The notes under the pieces: generated by a model | Seen by the model: only the letters and a program-made list of their open reading frames with translations | Databases searched by the model: none | What the model was told of the DNA's origin: nothing | Translations under genes and position numbers: made by a program | Origin: an uncultured Fibrobacter sp. | GTDB taxonomy: Bacteria > Fibrobacterota > Fibrobacteria > Fibrobacterales > Fibrobacteraceae | Assembly (NCBI GenBank): GCA_946414075.1 | Contig: CAMKNA010000026.1 | Location: forward strand, 1 to 32,332 | Reading direction: 5' to 3' | Length of the DNA stretch: 32,332 nt | Part shown: positions 1-7,290 of the stretch, piece by piece | How the letters are laid out: each line of letters opens with the position of its first letter | Position numbering within the stretch: position 1 is the stretch's first letter

Positions 1-1520
1 GTCTGCTTCTTGTGGGTGTATTCGAACTTGGCTTCGCGGGTGATGGTTTCGCGGTAGGCCACCTGCGGGGCACCGGTCTGCACATCCACCTTGTATTCGC
101 GGCGCATACGTTCGATGTACACATCCAGGTGAAGTTCGCCCATACCCTTGATGATGGTTTCGCCGGATTCCTTGTTCACTTCCACCTGGAAAGTGGGGTC
201 TTCCTTGGTGAAGCGGTTCAGGGCCTTGGACATGTTGTCCAGGTCGTCACGGTTCTTGGCTTCGATCACGAGCTCGATCACGGGGTTCGGCACGTGCATG
301 GAGGTCATGTTGTAGTGGTTCTTGCCGTCGGTAAAGGTGGTACCGGAGGCGCAGTCGATACCGAACAGGGCCACGATGTCGCCGGCGCCGGCTTCGGTGA
401 TATCCACCATTTCGTCGGCGTGCATACGCACGAGACGACCCACGGACACCTTCTTGCCGGTGGCCATGTTGGTAATCATGTCGCCCTTCTTGAGGGTGCC
501 CTGATAGACGCGGATGTAGGTGAGCTGGCCATAGCGGTCGTTCACCAGCTTGAACGCGTAGCAGACGAGAGGAGCGTTGTCTTCGGACTTCAGGACAACT
601 TCGGCTTCGTTGTTGTCCAGGTCGAGTGCCTTGTTTTCCACGTCGGTCGGGCAGGGGAGGTAGTCGATAACGCCGTCCAAAAGCTTCTGAACGCCGATGT
701 TCTTGTGGGCAGAACCCATGAACACGGGAGTGATGTCCAGACGGATGGTGGCTTCACGGATGGTCTTCTTGATGAGGGCCTTGTCGATTTCGTCCACACC
801 GTACTGGCCTTCCATGGCCTTTTCCATAATTTCGTCGCTGTAGTCAGCGCAGCAGTCGATGAGCTTGGTGCGGTATTCGTTGGCCTGGTCCACGAGTTCG
901 GCGGGGATTTCCTTTTCGATCATGTCGTCGCCGTTGGCGCCTTCGAAGTAGTAGGCCTTCATTTCGACGAGGTCGACCACGCCCTTCAGTTGGTCTTCGA
1001 GACCGATAGGAATCTGCATGACGCAGGGCTTGTGGTTGAGCTTTTCCTTGAGCATGACAGCCACGCGGAGCGGGTTTGCACCGGAGCGGTCGCACTTGTT
1101 CACGAACACGACGCGCGGCACATGGTAGCGCTTCATCTGGCGGTCAACGGTGATAGACTGGGACTGGACGCCTTCAACGCCCGTGAGAACGAGGATAGCA
1201 CCGTCCAACACGCGGAGAGAACGTTCCACTTCGATAGTGAAGTCCACGTGCCCCGGGGTATCGATGATGTTGATGGAGTCCTGTTCACCGCTCTTGGTGT
1301 GGGTCCAGTTTGCGAACGTAGCGGCAGACTGAATCGTGATGCCGCGTTCGCGTTCAAGTTCCATGGAGTCCATCGTGGCACCGACGCCGTCTTTACCACG
1401 AACTTCGTGGATAGCGTGGATACGCTTTGTGAAGTAGAGGATGCGTTCGGTAAGGGTAGTCTTACCGGAGTCGATGTGGGCAGAAATACCAATATTTCTG
1501 TGCTTTTCTATGTTTTTCAT
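1..1520 (-). CDS. fusA: Elongation factor G, mitochondrial/spd-EFG1-like type (3' end cut by window)
   Basis: Translational GTPase that moves tRNA and mRNA through the ribosome. Only the first 506 residues of an expected ~690-700 are present; the C-terminus lies left of base 1. The N-terminus [21 protein letters not shown] carries the G1 P-loop (residues 14-21), followed by [10 protein letters not shown] (G2), DTPGHVDF (G3) and NKCDR (G4). The sequence ends in domain III ([18 protein letters not shown]) going into domain [10 protein letters not shown] (Ser where ordinary bacterial EF-G has Ala) together with [27 protein letters not shown] is the signature of mitochondrial EF-G1 and the spd-EFG1 subgroup of spirochaetes, planctomycetes and deltaproteobacteria, so a second, conventional fusA probably exists elsewhere. 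The ATG at 1520 is the only start preserving the conserved N-terminus; a 45-nt leader and a TTGAAC/TATCTT promoter precede it. Identity is certain; the subfamily call is from motif recognition. Confidence 0.97.
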   Translation of the reverse strand, partial: MKNIEKHRNIGISAHIDSGKTTLTERILYFTKRIHAIHEVRGKDGVGATMDSMELERERGITIQSAATFANWTHTKSGEQDSINIIDTPGHVDFTIEVERSLRVLDGAILVLTGVEGVQSQSITVDRQMKRYHVPRVVFVNKCDRSGANPLRVAVMLKEKLNHKPCVMQIPIGLEDQLKGVVDLVEMKAYYFEGANGDDMIEKEIPAELVDQANEYRTKLIDCCADYSDEIMEKAMEGQYGVDEIDKALIKKTIREATIRLDITPVFMGSAHKNIGVQKLLDGVIDYLPCPTDVENKALDLDNNEAEVVLKSEDNAPLVCYAFKLVNDRYGQLTYIRVYQGTLKKGDMITNMATGKKVSVGRLVRMHADEMVDITEAGAGDIVALFGIDCASGTTFTDGKNHYNMTSMHVPNPVIELVIEAKNRDDLDNMSKALNRFTKEDPTFQVEVNKESGETIIKGMGELHLDVYIERMRREYKVDVQTGAPQVAYRETITREAKFEYTHKKQ

Positions 1521-1565
1521 ATTTTATTCCACTAATGGAGTTGATGTTTGTTTGAGTTGCGCCCA

Positions 1566-1594
1566 AAGATAGAAAAAAGAGGAAAATCGTTCAA
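1566..1594 (-). promoter_or_regulatory. Promoter of fusA
   Basis: On the minus strand TTGAAC (1594-1589) is followed by a 17-base spacer and TATCTTTG (-10 region, 1571-1564). It lies 45 bases before the fusA start. It is one of the best -35/-10 matches in the window, and the -10 also fits the Bacteroidota TAnnTTTG box. Confidence 0.7.
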
Positions 1595-1624
1595 GTCCCT
1601 GTCCCTTTTTGTGCTTAACAAAGC

Positions 1625-1630
1625 TATATT
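1625..1630 (+). promoter_or_regulatory. Putative -10 box of TRL-like lipoprotein gene
   Basis: TATATT followed by TTT, 42 bases upstream of the ATG at 1673. No clear -35 is visible. The gene has a good Shine-Dalgarno (AAGGAG) about 6-8 bases before its ATG. Confidence 0.45.
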
Positions 1631-1672
1631 TTTCCCGCTTTTTTAACTAAAAACAACGAAAAGGAGTTCTCC

Positions 1673-1990
1673 ATGAAAAAAGCAATTCTTCTCGCGTCTG
1701 CAATAGCTGCATCTGCTGCTCTTTCCGGTTGCGCTGTGGTTTCTACCCCGGTGACGGGTTTTCTCTACACCGATGTGGACTATCCGGTAACTGCCACTGC
1801 CAATGAGCAGGGTTCCAAGACCGGCGAAGCTTCCGCTACTTCCATCCTGGGTATTATCGCCACTGGTAACGCCAGCGTTGCCGAAGCTGCCAAGAACGGC
1901 GGCATTACGAAGGTGAAAACGGTCGACGTCAAGGCTACGAACATTCTTTGCCTCTATGCCAAGTACACCGTCGTCGTGACCGGTGAATAA
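1673..1990 (+). CDS. TRL-like family lipoprotein
   Basis: Small secreted protein of 105 residues. It has a lipoprotein signal peptide (MKKAILLASAIAASAALSGC) with lipobox LSGC, so the mature N-terminal Cys (residue 20) should be lipidated. The rest (TPVTGFLYTDVDYPVTATAN...GEASATSILGIIATGNASVAEAAKNGGITKV) matches the TRL-like domain pattern: a Gly/Ala-rich segment containing a SILGIIATGNAS-type motif. These lipoproteins are widespread in Gram-negative bacteria and their function is unknown. AAGGAG precedes the ATG, a hairpin terminator follows, and the gene appears monocistronic. It is divergent from fusA. Confidence 0.85.
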   Translation: MKKAILLASAIAASAALSGCAVVSTPVTGFLYTDVDYPVTATANEQGSKTGEASATSILGIIATGNASVAEAAKNGGITKVKTVDVKATNILCLYAKYTVVVTGE

Positions 1991-2015
1991 TTTCTACAGA
2001 TGGTTCAAGATTAGG

Positions 2016-2041
2016 AGCGGTAGTCTAACTACCGCTTTTTT
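2016..2041 (+). terminator. Rho-independent terminator after TRL-like gene
   Basis: An 8-bp perfect stem (AGCGGTAG / CTACCGCT) with a 5-base loop, followed by six T. It overlaps the stop codon of the converging EcsC-like gene. On the opposite strand there is no T-run, so it should work only rightward. Confidence 0.85.
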
Positions 2042-2660
2042 CGTCGTTTTCCACTTCGTTGTCGGATAGGGCCCTGAAGTAAGCCGCGGCGGTTTTGCCC
2101 ACCTCGCAGGTGTCCATGTAGGCGTAAATTCCGTTGCCGAGTGCGCCTACGGCGGGAATGGCCCGGAGAAGAGTCTTGCCCAAGAGTTTGGAAGAAACCT
2201 TTGCTCCGACTTTCGCCAGGAGGGCCTTGATGGCGGCGGAAGAGAGCTTTTGCACTACAATCCGGCTTCCCGTGCGGACGGCGATATCACGCAGAAGTTG
2301 TGCAGCGCTATGGCGGAATAGACACCAGATCATGGCTTCTCGACTGAGAAGGGCGAGCTTTCCGTAGCTGGCGGCGATATCTGCCACCAGTTGGGCTTGA
2401 ATTTTCCAGATGGCTGCGATATCTGGAATGGCTGTAAGCACGCCCGTGAAACCAGCGGGTATGGAGAGCGAGGTGCTGACGGTGGCCGATTTCCACGCTG
2501 CCCTTTGCGTTAGGAGCCTGGCTTTCTCGTCTGGTTTCTGGATGGGGGTGTACAGGGACCCCGGAATGTCCGTAATCAGTTCAAAGAGAAGGCCGGAAGC
2601 TTTTTCGGAAATCTTCTTGAGCGTCTCTTTTTTGTCTTTTTTGACGGCTTCTTCGGTCAT
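2025..2660 (-). CDS. EcsC-like family protein
   Basis: Protein of 211 residues with no signal peptide. After a charged Lys-rich N-terminus come Gly/Ala/Ile-rich amphipathic helices: SIPAGFTGVLTAIPDIAAIWKIQAQLVADIAASYGK near 75-110, and KLLGKTLLRAIPAVGALGNGIYAYMDT near 160-190. The pattern 'lipDi..iw.lQ..lv..ia..YG' and the later 'iPavGa..ng..ay.dt...G..A..yf' resemble the EcsC family (PF12787), membrane-associated proteins of unclear function; this is recognition by pattern only. It starts 6 bases after the stop of the barrel protein gene upstream and has no Shine-Dalgarno of its own, so the two are probably co-transcribed and translationally coupled. Its stop overlaps the terminator of the converging lipoprotein gene. 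Confidence 0.72.
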   Translation of the reverse strand: MTEEAVKKDKKETLKKISEKASGLLFELITDIPGSLYTPIQKPDEKARLLTQRAAWKSATVSTSLSIPAGFTGVLTAIPDIAAIWKIQAQLVADIAASYGKLALLSREAMIWCLFRHSAAQLLRDIAVRTGSRIVVQKLSSAAIKALLAKVGAKVSSKLLGKTLLRAIPAVGALGNGIYAYMDTCEVGKTAAAYFRALSDNEVENDEKSGS

Positions 2661-2666
2661 GCTGGT

Positions 2667-3788
2667 TTAGAAATCCACTTTGCCGCTGATGCCCATGGCA
2701 AAGTCGGTGTCGATGTTGTCGCTAAAGTTATACCCAAACCAGAAAACCACTTCGCTGCCCATGGTGGGGTACAGGTAGAAATTCATGCCCAGGAAACTGT
2801 AGTCGTCTGCATGGATTTCCCTATCGGGGTCGTGGTACTCATAGGAGACGCCCAAGGTGAACTTTTTATGGAGATTGAAACTCGGTTCCACCGCAAGCAG
2901 GTACTGGTCATCAGTAAATAGCTGAGGCTCGGCTTCGTAATCCTTGTCGGTGATGGTATAGAAGTAGGTGAACCCAAGGTTGAAGAAATAGAAGTTAAAG
3001 CTCGGTTCCAAAAGGAAGGAATGGATGCCTTTGCCTTTGTAGGGATGGAGTCCCCACACGGCGTAGATGCCGTAGTTCAGATTATCGTAGCTCTTGGAGT
3101 AATCCACTTCGGTACCCAGGACATAGGTATGGGTACGGTTGATGTGCTGTCCGAATACCCAGTCCAAGCTGGGGGTGAGCACCAGGTGCTCGTTGGCGCG
3201 GTTCAGCAGCGGGAATGCGTATGTTCCAAACAGGGAAACAGTGTGATCCGTATCTTCGGAAGCTCCAAAATAGACTTTTCCCTTGCCATACTTGTCGTTT
3301 CCGAATTCGGCGCCCACGCCTCTCAGACCCTCTTCTCGGGTGATGACAGCGTAGCGAGCGGGATCACGCCAGTAGTAGTAGTTGAAAGCTCCGGCACTGT
3401 AGGTCAAATCGCCGAATACCAGGGCTACGGCGTGGGTTACATCCCAACGGAATTCCACTCCGTCAAAGTTGAATTCCGTGAAACGGCCACCGTCGCCCAT
3501 GGCGGTGGTTCTTGCCATATTGTGCCTACGGACTTCGGAAGGCTCCCTGTTGCCGGTGCTGTCGGTAACATAGGTACTGTGGGTGTTGGTCTTTACGGTG
3601 ACGGAAAAGTTTTCGTCCATGTGGGCCGTAGCCGCAAGGTCGATATCTTGGTTTGCCGCGTTGGTTGGGTCAAAATCGCCGTCAAAATAGGTAGCATAGT
3701 CCGCATTGATGGATCCGTGAAGCTCCACTTCGGCTGCAAAAGCGATGGCCGTTCCGGCCAATGCCATGGGTAAAAACAGTTTACGCAT
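2667..3788 (-). CDS. Outer-membrane beta-barrel protein, porin-like, function unknown
   Basis: Secreted protein of 373 residues. A Sec signal peptide ends at AFA (about residue 18), followed by alternating hydrophobic/polar strands rich in Tyr, Phe and Asp (for example FNFYFFNLGFTYFYTI, FWFGYNF). The last residue is Phe (GISGKVDF), the classical C-terminal signal for BAM insertion. HGSINADYATYFDGDFD near the N-terminus resembles the first strands of porin-like proteins. I do not recognise a named family. It heads a two-gene unit with the EcsC-like gene. A TATTTTAG -10-like box lies about 28 bases before the ATG. Confidence 0.8.
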   Translation of the reverse strand: MRKLFLPMALAGTAIAFAAEVELHGSINADYATYFDGDFDPTNAANQDIDLAATAHMDENFSVTVKTNTHSTYVTDSTGNREPSEVRRHNMARTTAMGDGGRFTEFNFDGVEFRWDVTHAVALVFGDLTYSAGAFNYYYWRDPARYAVITREEGLRGVGAEFGNDKYGKGKVYFGASEDTDHTVSLFGTYAFPLLNRANEHLVLTPSLDWVFGQHINRTHTYVLGTEVDYSKSYDNLNYGIYAVWGLHPYKGKGIHSFLLEPSFNFYFFNLGFTYFYTITDKDYEAEPQLFTDDQYLLAVEPSFNLHKKFTLGVSYEYHDPDREIHADDYSFLGMNFYLYPTMGSEVVFWFGYNFSDNIDTDFAMGISGKVDF

Positions 3789-3815
3789 ATAATCCTTTCA
3801 AAAAAGTACTGGCCT

Positions 3816-3821
3816 AAAATA
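3816..3821 (-). promoter_or_regulatory. Putative -10 box of barrel protein gene
   Basis: On the minus strand TATTTTAG lies about 27 bases upstream of the ATG at 3788. A -35 is not evident. Confidence 0.35.
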
Positions 3822-3887
3822 GAAATATTTTGCAGGGGAAAGGAGTTTTTTTTTCAAAAGCAACCCGTCCTTTTTGTATTTTTTGCG

Positions 3888-3896
3888 TAATATTTG
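3888..3896 (+). promoter_or_regulatory. -10-like box immediately before lolA
   Basis: TAATATTTG lies 7 bases before the lolA ATG at 3904, with T-rich sequence (CCTTTTTGTATTTTTTG) upstream. No Shine-Dalgarno occurs between box and start. If used, the transcript would be leaderless or nearly so. Confidence 0.4.
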
Positions 3897-3903
3897 GTGA
3901 TTT

Positions 3904-4536
3904 ATGAGAAAACTGAACTCTTTTTTACTTGCTGTTGTGCTGCTGTTCTCTTCCGCGGCGTACGCCCTGACGGCTGATCAGGTGATGAAAAAATCTCAAG
4001 ACTGGTTCAAGTCGGGAAAGGCCTGGAGTCTCGATTTCAAATTGCAACTGTTTTACGCAGATTCCCCGGACATTGTGAGCCAACAGGGAAAGCTGGTGGT
4101 TGCAGAAGGCGACAAGTTCAAACTTGAACTTGCGGGAATCAAGTTCTATAGCGATGGTGAAAGCATGTGGCAGCACAATGTGGAACAGAAACAGGTGCTT
4201 ATCAAGGCGGTAGAAGACTTGTCGTCGTCGCTGCATCCGTCGGAACTGCTGTTCAAGTATTTGGGTTGTAAGGCCTTGAGCGTGGGGGAAGGGGTTTTCG
4301 CAAATCAAAAACTGTGGGTGCTTAAGCTGGACCCGTCCAAGTACAAGGGGCAGTTCACCCAGATGGAAGTGTGGCTGTCCCAGAAGGATTTCTCTCCGGT
4401 GCGTCTTTTTACGGTGGACCCTTCGGGAAATTCTAGCTGGTATAATATCGTGAACCTGAAAGTCGTCAAGAGTGTGTCCGACGAAGACTTTAGGTATAAG
4501 CCTGTGCCCGGAGTAGATGAAATTGACATGCGGTAG
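3904..4536 (+). CDS. lolA: Outer-membrane lipoprotein carrier protein LolA-like
   Basis: Periplasmic chaperone that carries lipoproteins from the LolCDE ABC transporter to the outer membrane. 210 residues, with a signal peptide (MRKLNSFLLAVVLLFSSAAYA, cleavage near 21). The mature part has the LolA half-barrel pattern: AWSLDFKLQLFYADSPDIVSQQGKLVV (strands 1-3), DKFKLELAGIKFYSDGESMWQHN (equivalent to the 'f.le.p....i.sdG..lw.y.' core), then VLIKAVEDL...HPSELLF, VWLSQKDFSPVRLFTVDPSGNSSWYNI and a C-terminal FRYKPVPGVDEID. Length is close to E. coli LolA (~203). It opens a run of envelope genes; the next gene begins 37 bases after its stop. It lacks a Shine-Dalgarno, and a -10-like box sits 7 bases before the start. 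Confidence 0.87.
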   Translation: MRKLNSFLLAVVLLFSSAAYALTADQVMKKSQDWFKSGKAWSLDFKLQLFYADSPDIVSQQGKLVVAEGDKFKLELAGIKFYSDGESMWQHNVEQKQVLIKAVEDLSSSLHPSELLFKYLGCKALSVGEGVFANQKLWVLKLDPSKYKGQFTQMEVWLSQKDFSPVRLFTVDPSGNSSWYNIVNLKVVKSVSDEDFRYKPVPGVDEIDMR

Positions 4537-4559
4537 GTGTGTGACGGCTATGTGTTCTT

Positions 4560-4567
4560 GGAAAGGA
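4560..4567 (+). promoter_or_regulatory. Shine-Dalgarno fixing the start at 4574
   Basis: GGAAAGGA ends 6 bases before the ATG at 4574. This supports that ATG over the earlier in-frame ATG at 4517, which would overlap lolA and leave a non-signal-like N-terminus. Confidence 0.65.
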
Positions 4568-4573
4568 CGGTGG

Positions 4574-6184
4574 ATGAATAGATTTGCGGCGGGAATTGCC
4601 GGGCTCCTGTGCAGTCTTGGTATGGCTTTTGCTGAGGGGGAAATTCTATTCAGCAACTGGGCCGTAAGCGTGGCTCCTGGACCAAAGGATGGTCAGCTTT
4701 GGGTATATTCTCGTGGCGAAGTTAACCAGGGCACATCGCTTTTAACCCTAGAATCAGATGGTTCTGGAAAGGTCAAGGTGAAAAAGTCCCTAGTTGAGCC
4801 TGTGGACAACGAAGTGTCCGCTGTGCATGCCCAGATTTATGCGGACAAGTTGGCTGAACACAGGCGCTTTTCTGCGGAAAAAGCCGGGGACTTGGGTGTG
4901 GTTTTACCCATGTTTGGTTTGGATGAATCGGACCATTTTTTGGAACCCCTAGGTTTCTTATCCTTGCGGGCTTCTGGTGTAGTTCCCACGCCGTTAGATT
5001 TGCCCCCCTTGGCGGAATCCATTGACAACCACATGGATTATGCCGTCAGCGGGTTTGCCTATCAGGATTCCAAGAAAATTTTGCGTGTGGCCCGTGGCCG
5101 CCTAGGTGTTGTGGAATACGATGTCTCTAAGGGTATAGGAAATCCCCAGGTGACGGCAAAGCTATTTGAAAAGAAAAATCATCGGTGGGCGAAAGTATCT
5201 CCGACGATGACGGTGGATTTTTCAAAGTACCTAGATGTACTGGACCTGGAGCAAGATCCAGAAACCGAAGATTTGTGGATTGCCACATCTAAGGGATTGT
5301 GGCTGCAGTCTCCATCAGGAGAGATTACAAGCGCATCTGGAGCATTGGAAAAGGAGCGGGTCACGGGAGTTTGGATTGGCGGAAAACCGTTGCAGGCGAT
5401 AGTGGAGACATCGTCCTTGAACAAGGGCTCTCTGGTGGGCGGGCTTTGGCGTAAGGTTCTGGGGGGTAAGGATGATTTCAAGAAGGTCGCTTTCCTGGAT
5501 TCTGCTGGAAAAATGCAGAACAAAGATGTCTATGACAATGCAGACTACACGGTGACTGGAGTTGCCTTTATAGGGAATAAGGCTTTCGTTGGAGTGTGGG
5601 TGGCCGGAGGATCTGTGAGTGGCTACCTACTCTTGGATTCCAAGGGGGTGCGTTCCCATGGGCTTGGAACCGAATCTACGGATCCGTGGCTTCACGGATT
5701 TGAGACAGGGGTGACGGATAGGGATGCTGTCATCACATCTATTACCAGTTTCCCCTTGGATGCTAGGACCGTGGGGCTGGCCATGGCGACGGATGGAAAT
5801 GGAGTAACCGTTTCTGCAGATTCCGGAAAGACCTGGACAATCGTTCTCAATCGTGCCAAGTTGGGTGGAAATCTGGGAACGATTCGCATGGTGCCTTCTG
5901 TGATTACCGCCGGTGGGCAATCTCTGGTATCATACAAGGTGGGTAAGGATTCCAAGATTACTATTGAGGTTTTTAGCTATGACATGCGTAGGGTGCGAAA
6001 GATTGTGAGTGGCGCACCCCGCTCTGCCGACGAGTCCCGCAGTACCAATGCCAAGGAAGACTTTTGGGATGGCTTGGACGATGCGGGCAGGCCCTGCACC
6101 ATGGGAATCTATTATGTGCGGGTCAAGGACAACCACGGGCACATAGGCTGGGGCAAGGTGATGAGTCTCGGGGGGGATCGTTGA
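4574..6184 (+). CDS. Secreted protein with Asp-box propeller-like repeat and C-terminal FlgD/T9SS-like domain
   Basis: Protein of 536 residues with a clear signal peptide ending MAFA (about residue 20). The body looks like a beta-propeller: WIATSKGLWLQSPSG, ATDGNGVTVSADSGKTWTIV (a textbook Asp-box, SADSGKTW at 414-421) and related strands. The C-terminal ~70 residues (YDMRRVRKIVSG ... DFWDGLDDAGRPCTMGIYYVRVKDNHG...GWGKVMSL) form a FlgD Ig-like fold close to the C-terminal sorting domains of type IX secretion cargo ('G.Y.vr....g....kv'). The stop overlaps the start of the next gene, a PorV-like barrel (TGATG). PorV in the T9SS recognises such C-terminal domains, so the pair may be a functional unit; that is inference. 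Substrate and exact role are unknown. Confidence 0.75.
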   Translation: MNRFAAGIAGLLCSLGMAFAEGEILFSNWAVSVAPGPKDGQLWVYSRGEVNQGTSLLTLESDGSGKVKVKKSLVEPVDNEVSAVHAQIYADKLAEHRRFSAEKAGDLGVVLPMFGLDESDHFLEPLGFLSLRASGVVPTPLDLPPLAESIDNHMDYAVSGFAYQDSKKILRVARGRLGVVEYDVSKGIGNPQVTAKLFEKKNHRWAKVSPTMTVDFSKYLDVLDLEQDPETEDLWIATSKGLWLQSPSGEITSASGALEKERVTGVWIGGKPLQAIVETSSLNKGSLVGGLWRKVLGGKDDFKKVAFLDSAGKMQNKDVYDNADYTVTGVAFIGNKAFVGVWVAGGSVSGYLLLDSKGVRSHGLGTESTDPWLHGFETGVTDRDAVITSITSFPLDARTVGLAMATDGNGVTVSADSGKTWTIVLNRAKLGGNLGTIRMVPSVITAGGQSLVSYKVGKDSKITIEVFSYDMRRVRKIVSGAPRSADESRSTNAKEDFWDGLDDAGRPCTMGIYYVRVKDNHGHIGWGKVMSLGGDR

Positions 6185-7290
6185 TGTTCAAACGAGCGGA
6201 CATTGCATCTATGTCATCCGGGAGCGGCGTTGTCTCGACGGAATCCACATGTTCTATGCTGGTGCTTGTGGCGCTTTTGCTTCTCACTTCCTCCACTTGG
6301 GCGGGCGTGGTCGAAAAGAAGGCGGCATTGGGTGGTTTTGACGGATTTGTGGAACGCATGGGGGCGGGAACCCGTGAACTGGGCCGTGGAAACACGGGCT
6401 CTGCAGATACGGCAGCCATGCCCGGAGCCTACTGGAACCCGGCCATTCTCGGTTTTAGACAGAACTTGAGCTACTCTTTGAATGGCGAAAAACGGGACCT
6501 GGACCGTACGGGAGGATCCCTGGGAATAGAGACTCCTGTTGGCAAACGCATGGGAATCGGCTTTGCCGTACTTTACCGTGGAGACATGGATTTCAAGGTT
6601 ATAGACGATGATGACCAGACTCTCGGAACGGCTACGCCATTTTTCTCCATGATGTACCTGGGCTTTTCGTACAGGGCTACCCGCAGGGATGCTTTCGGTC
6701 TTTCCCTTTCCATGAGTTACGATAACATGGATATCGCCGAGTACTACGAGGATGAAAACATCGAGTTGAACGATGGCTATACCAGCCCCGTGTCTTTGAA
6801 CATAGGTTGGCTTCGCCAATGGAACGAAAAATGGTCTACCTCCGTGGTCATACGGAACTTGAGCTTTAGCAAAAACCTTTCTTCCCGTTGGGTTAAAACG
6901 GTGAGCTCAGACAATTCGGTACCTTCTACCGAAGGGGTTCGGCCTAAGGTCTTGCAGGTCGGTGCGGGATACCGTTCCAAAGTGATGGGCAAGCCCGTTT
7001 ATGCCTGGATGGAAGCTCTAGATTATCAACTTGCGGATACGCTTTTGGTTTTTGATACACATTGGCATTTGTGGACGGCCCGCATGGGTTTTGAATGTGA
7101 AATCATAAAGGATGGCACCTTGCGTACGGGGATGGACGACCGGAATTATATGATAGGTCTAGGTTACAAGTTCAGAATTCCCATTGCCAAAAAGAAGTAC
7201 CTGTTCGATGTGAACTACGCCCTGACTTATGAGTCTGAAGCGGGGCTTTGGAATCCCCTGAGCTTTGGCTTACGAGGTTTTATCCCGTGA
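6184..7290 (+). CDS. PorV/PorQ-like (UPF0164-type) outer-membrane barrel protein
   Basis: Protein of 368 residues. The ATG at 6184 overlaps the previous stop and has a G-rich stretch (CGGGGGG) upstream. An extended N-region precedes a hydrophobic signal (MLVLVALLLLTSSTWA). The mature start FVERMGAGTRELGRGNTGSADTAAMPGAYWNPAIL is the hallmark of the UPF0164/PorV/FadL-like group (small Gly/Ala motif then 'a..wNPA.l'). Strands follow (SYSLNGEKRDL, MGIGFAVLYRGDM, AFGLSLSMSYDNM, PVSLNIGWLRQW, VLQVGAGYRS, NYMIGLGYKFRI). Family members are outer-membrane barrels; PorV acts in T9SS, others are uncharacterised. The stop overlaps the GTG start of recF (GTGA). Confidence 0.85.
   Translation: MFKRADIASMSSGSGVVSTESTCSMLVLVALLLLTSSTWAGVVEKKAALGGFDGFVERMGAGTRELGRGNTGSADTAAMPGAYWNPAILGFRQNLSYSLNGEKRDLDRTGGSLGIETPVGKRMGIGFAVLYRGDMDFKVIDDDDQTLGTATPFFSMMYLGFSYRATRRDAFGLSLSMSYDNMDIAEYYEDENIELNDGYTSPVSLNIGWLRQWNEKWSTSVVIRNLSFSKNLSSRWVKTVSSDNSVPSTEGVRPKVLQVGAGYRSKVMGKPVYAWMEALDYQLADTLLVFDTHWHLWTARMGFECEIIKDGTLRTGMDDRNYMIGLGYKFRIPIAKKKYLFDVNYALTYESEAGLWNPLSFGLRGFIP

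Noticed and set aside
12..1535. A 507-codon open frame antisense to fusA
   Set aside because: It is a mirror of the EF-G gene's codon bias: His/Val/Gly-rich and without a family pattern. The opposite strand encodes unmistakable EF-G motifs.
4517..4573. Upstream ATG for the secreted propeller-like protein
   Set aside because: It overlaps the end of lolA, lacks a ribosome site and would spoil the signal peptide. ATG 4574 has GGAAAGGA at the right distance.
6064..6183. Upstream ATG for the PorV-like gene
   Set aside because: It would overlap the preceding gene by 120 bases and places a non-signal sequence in front. The ATG at 6184 overlaps the stop and leads into a hydrophobic signal.
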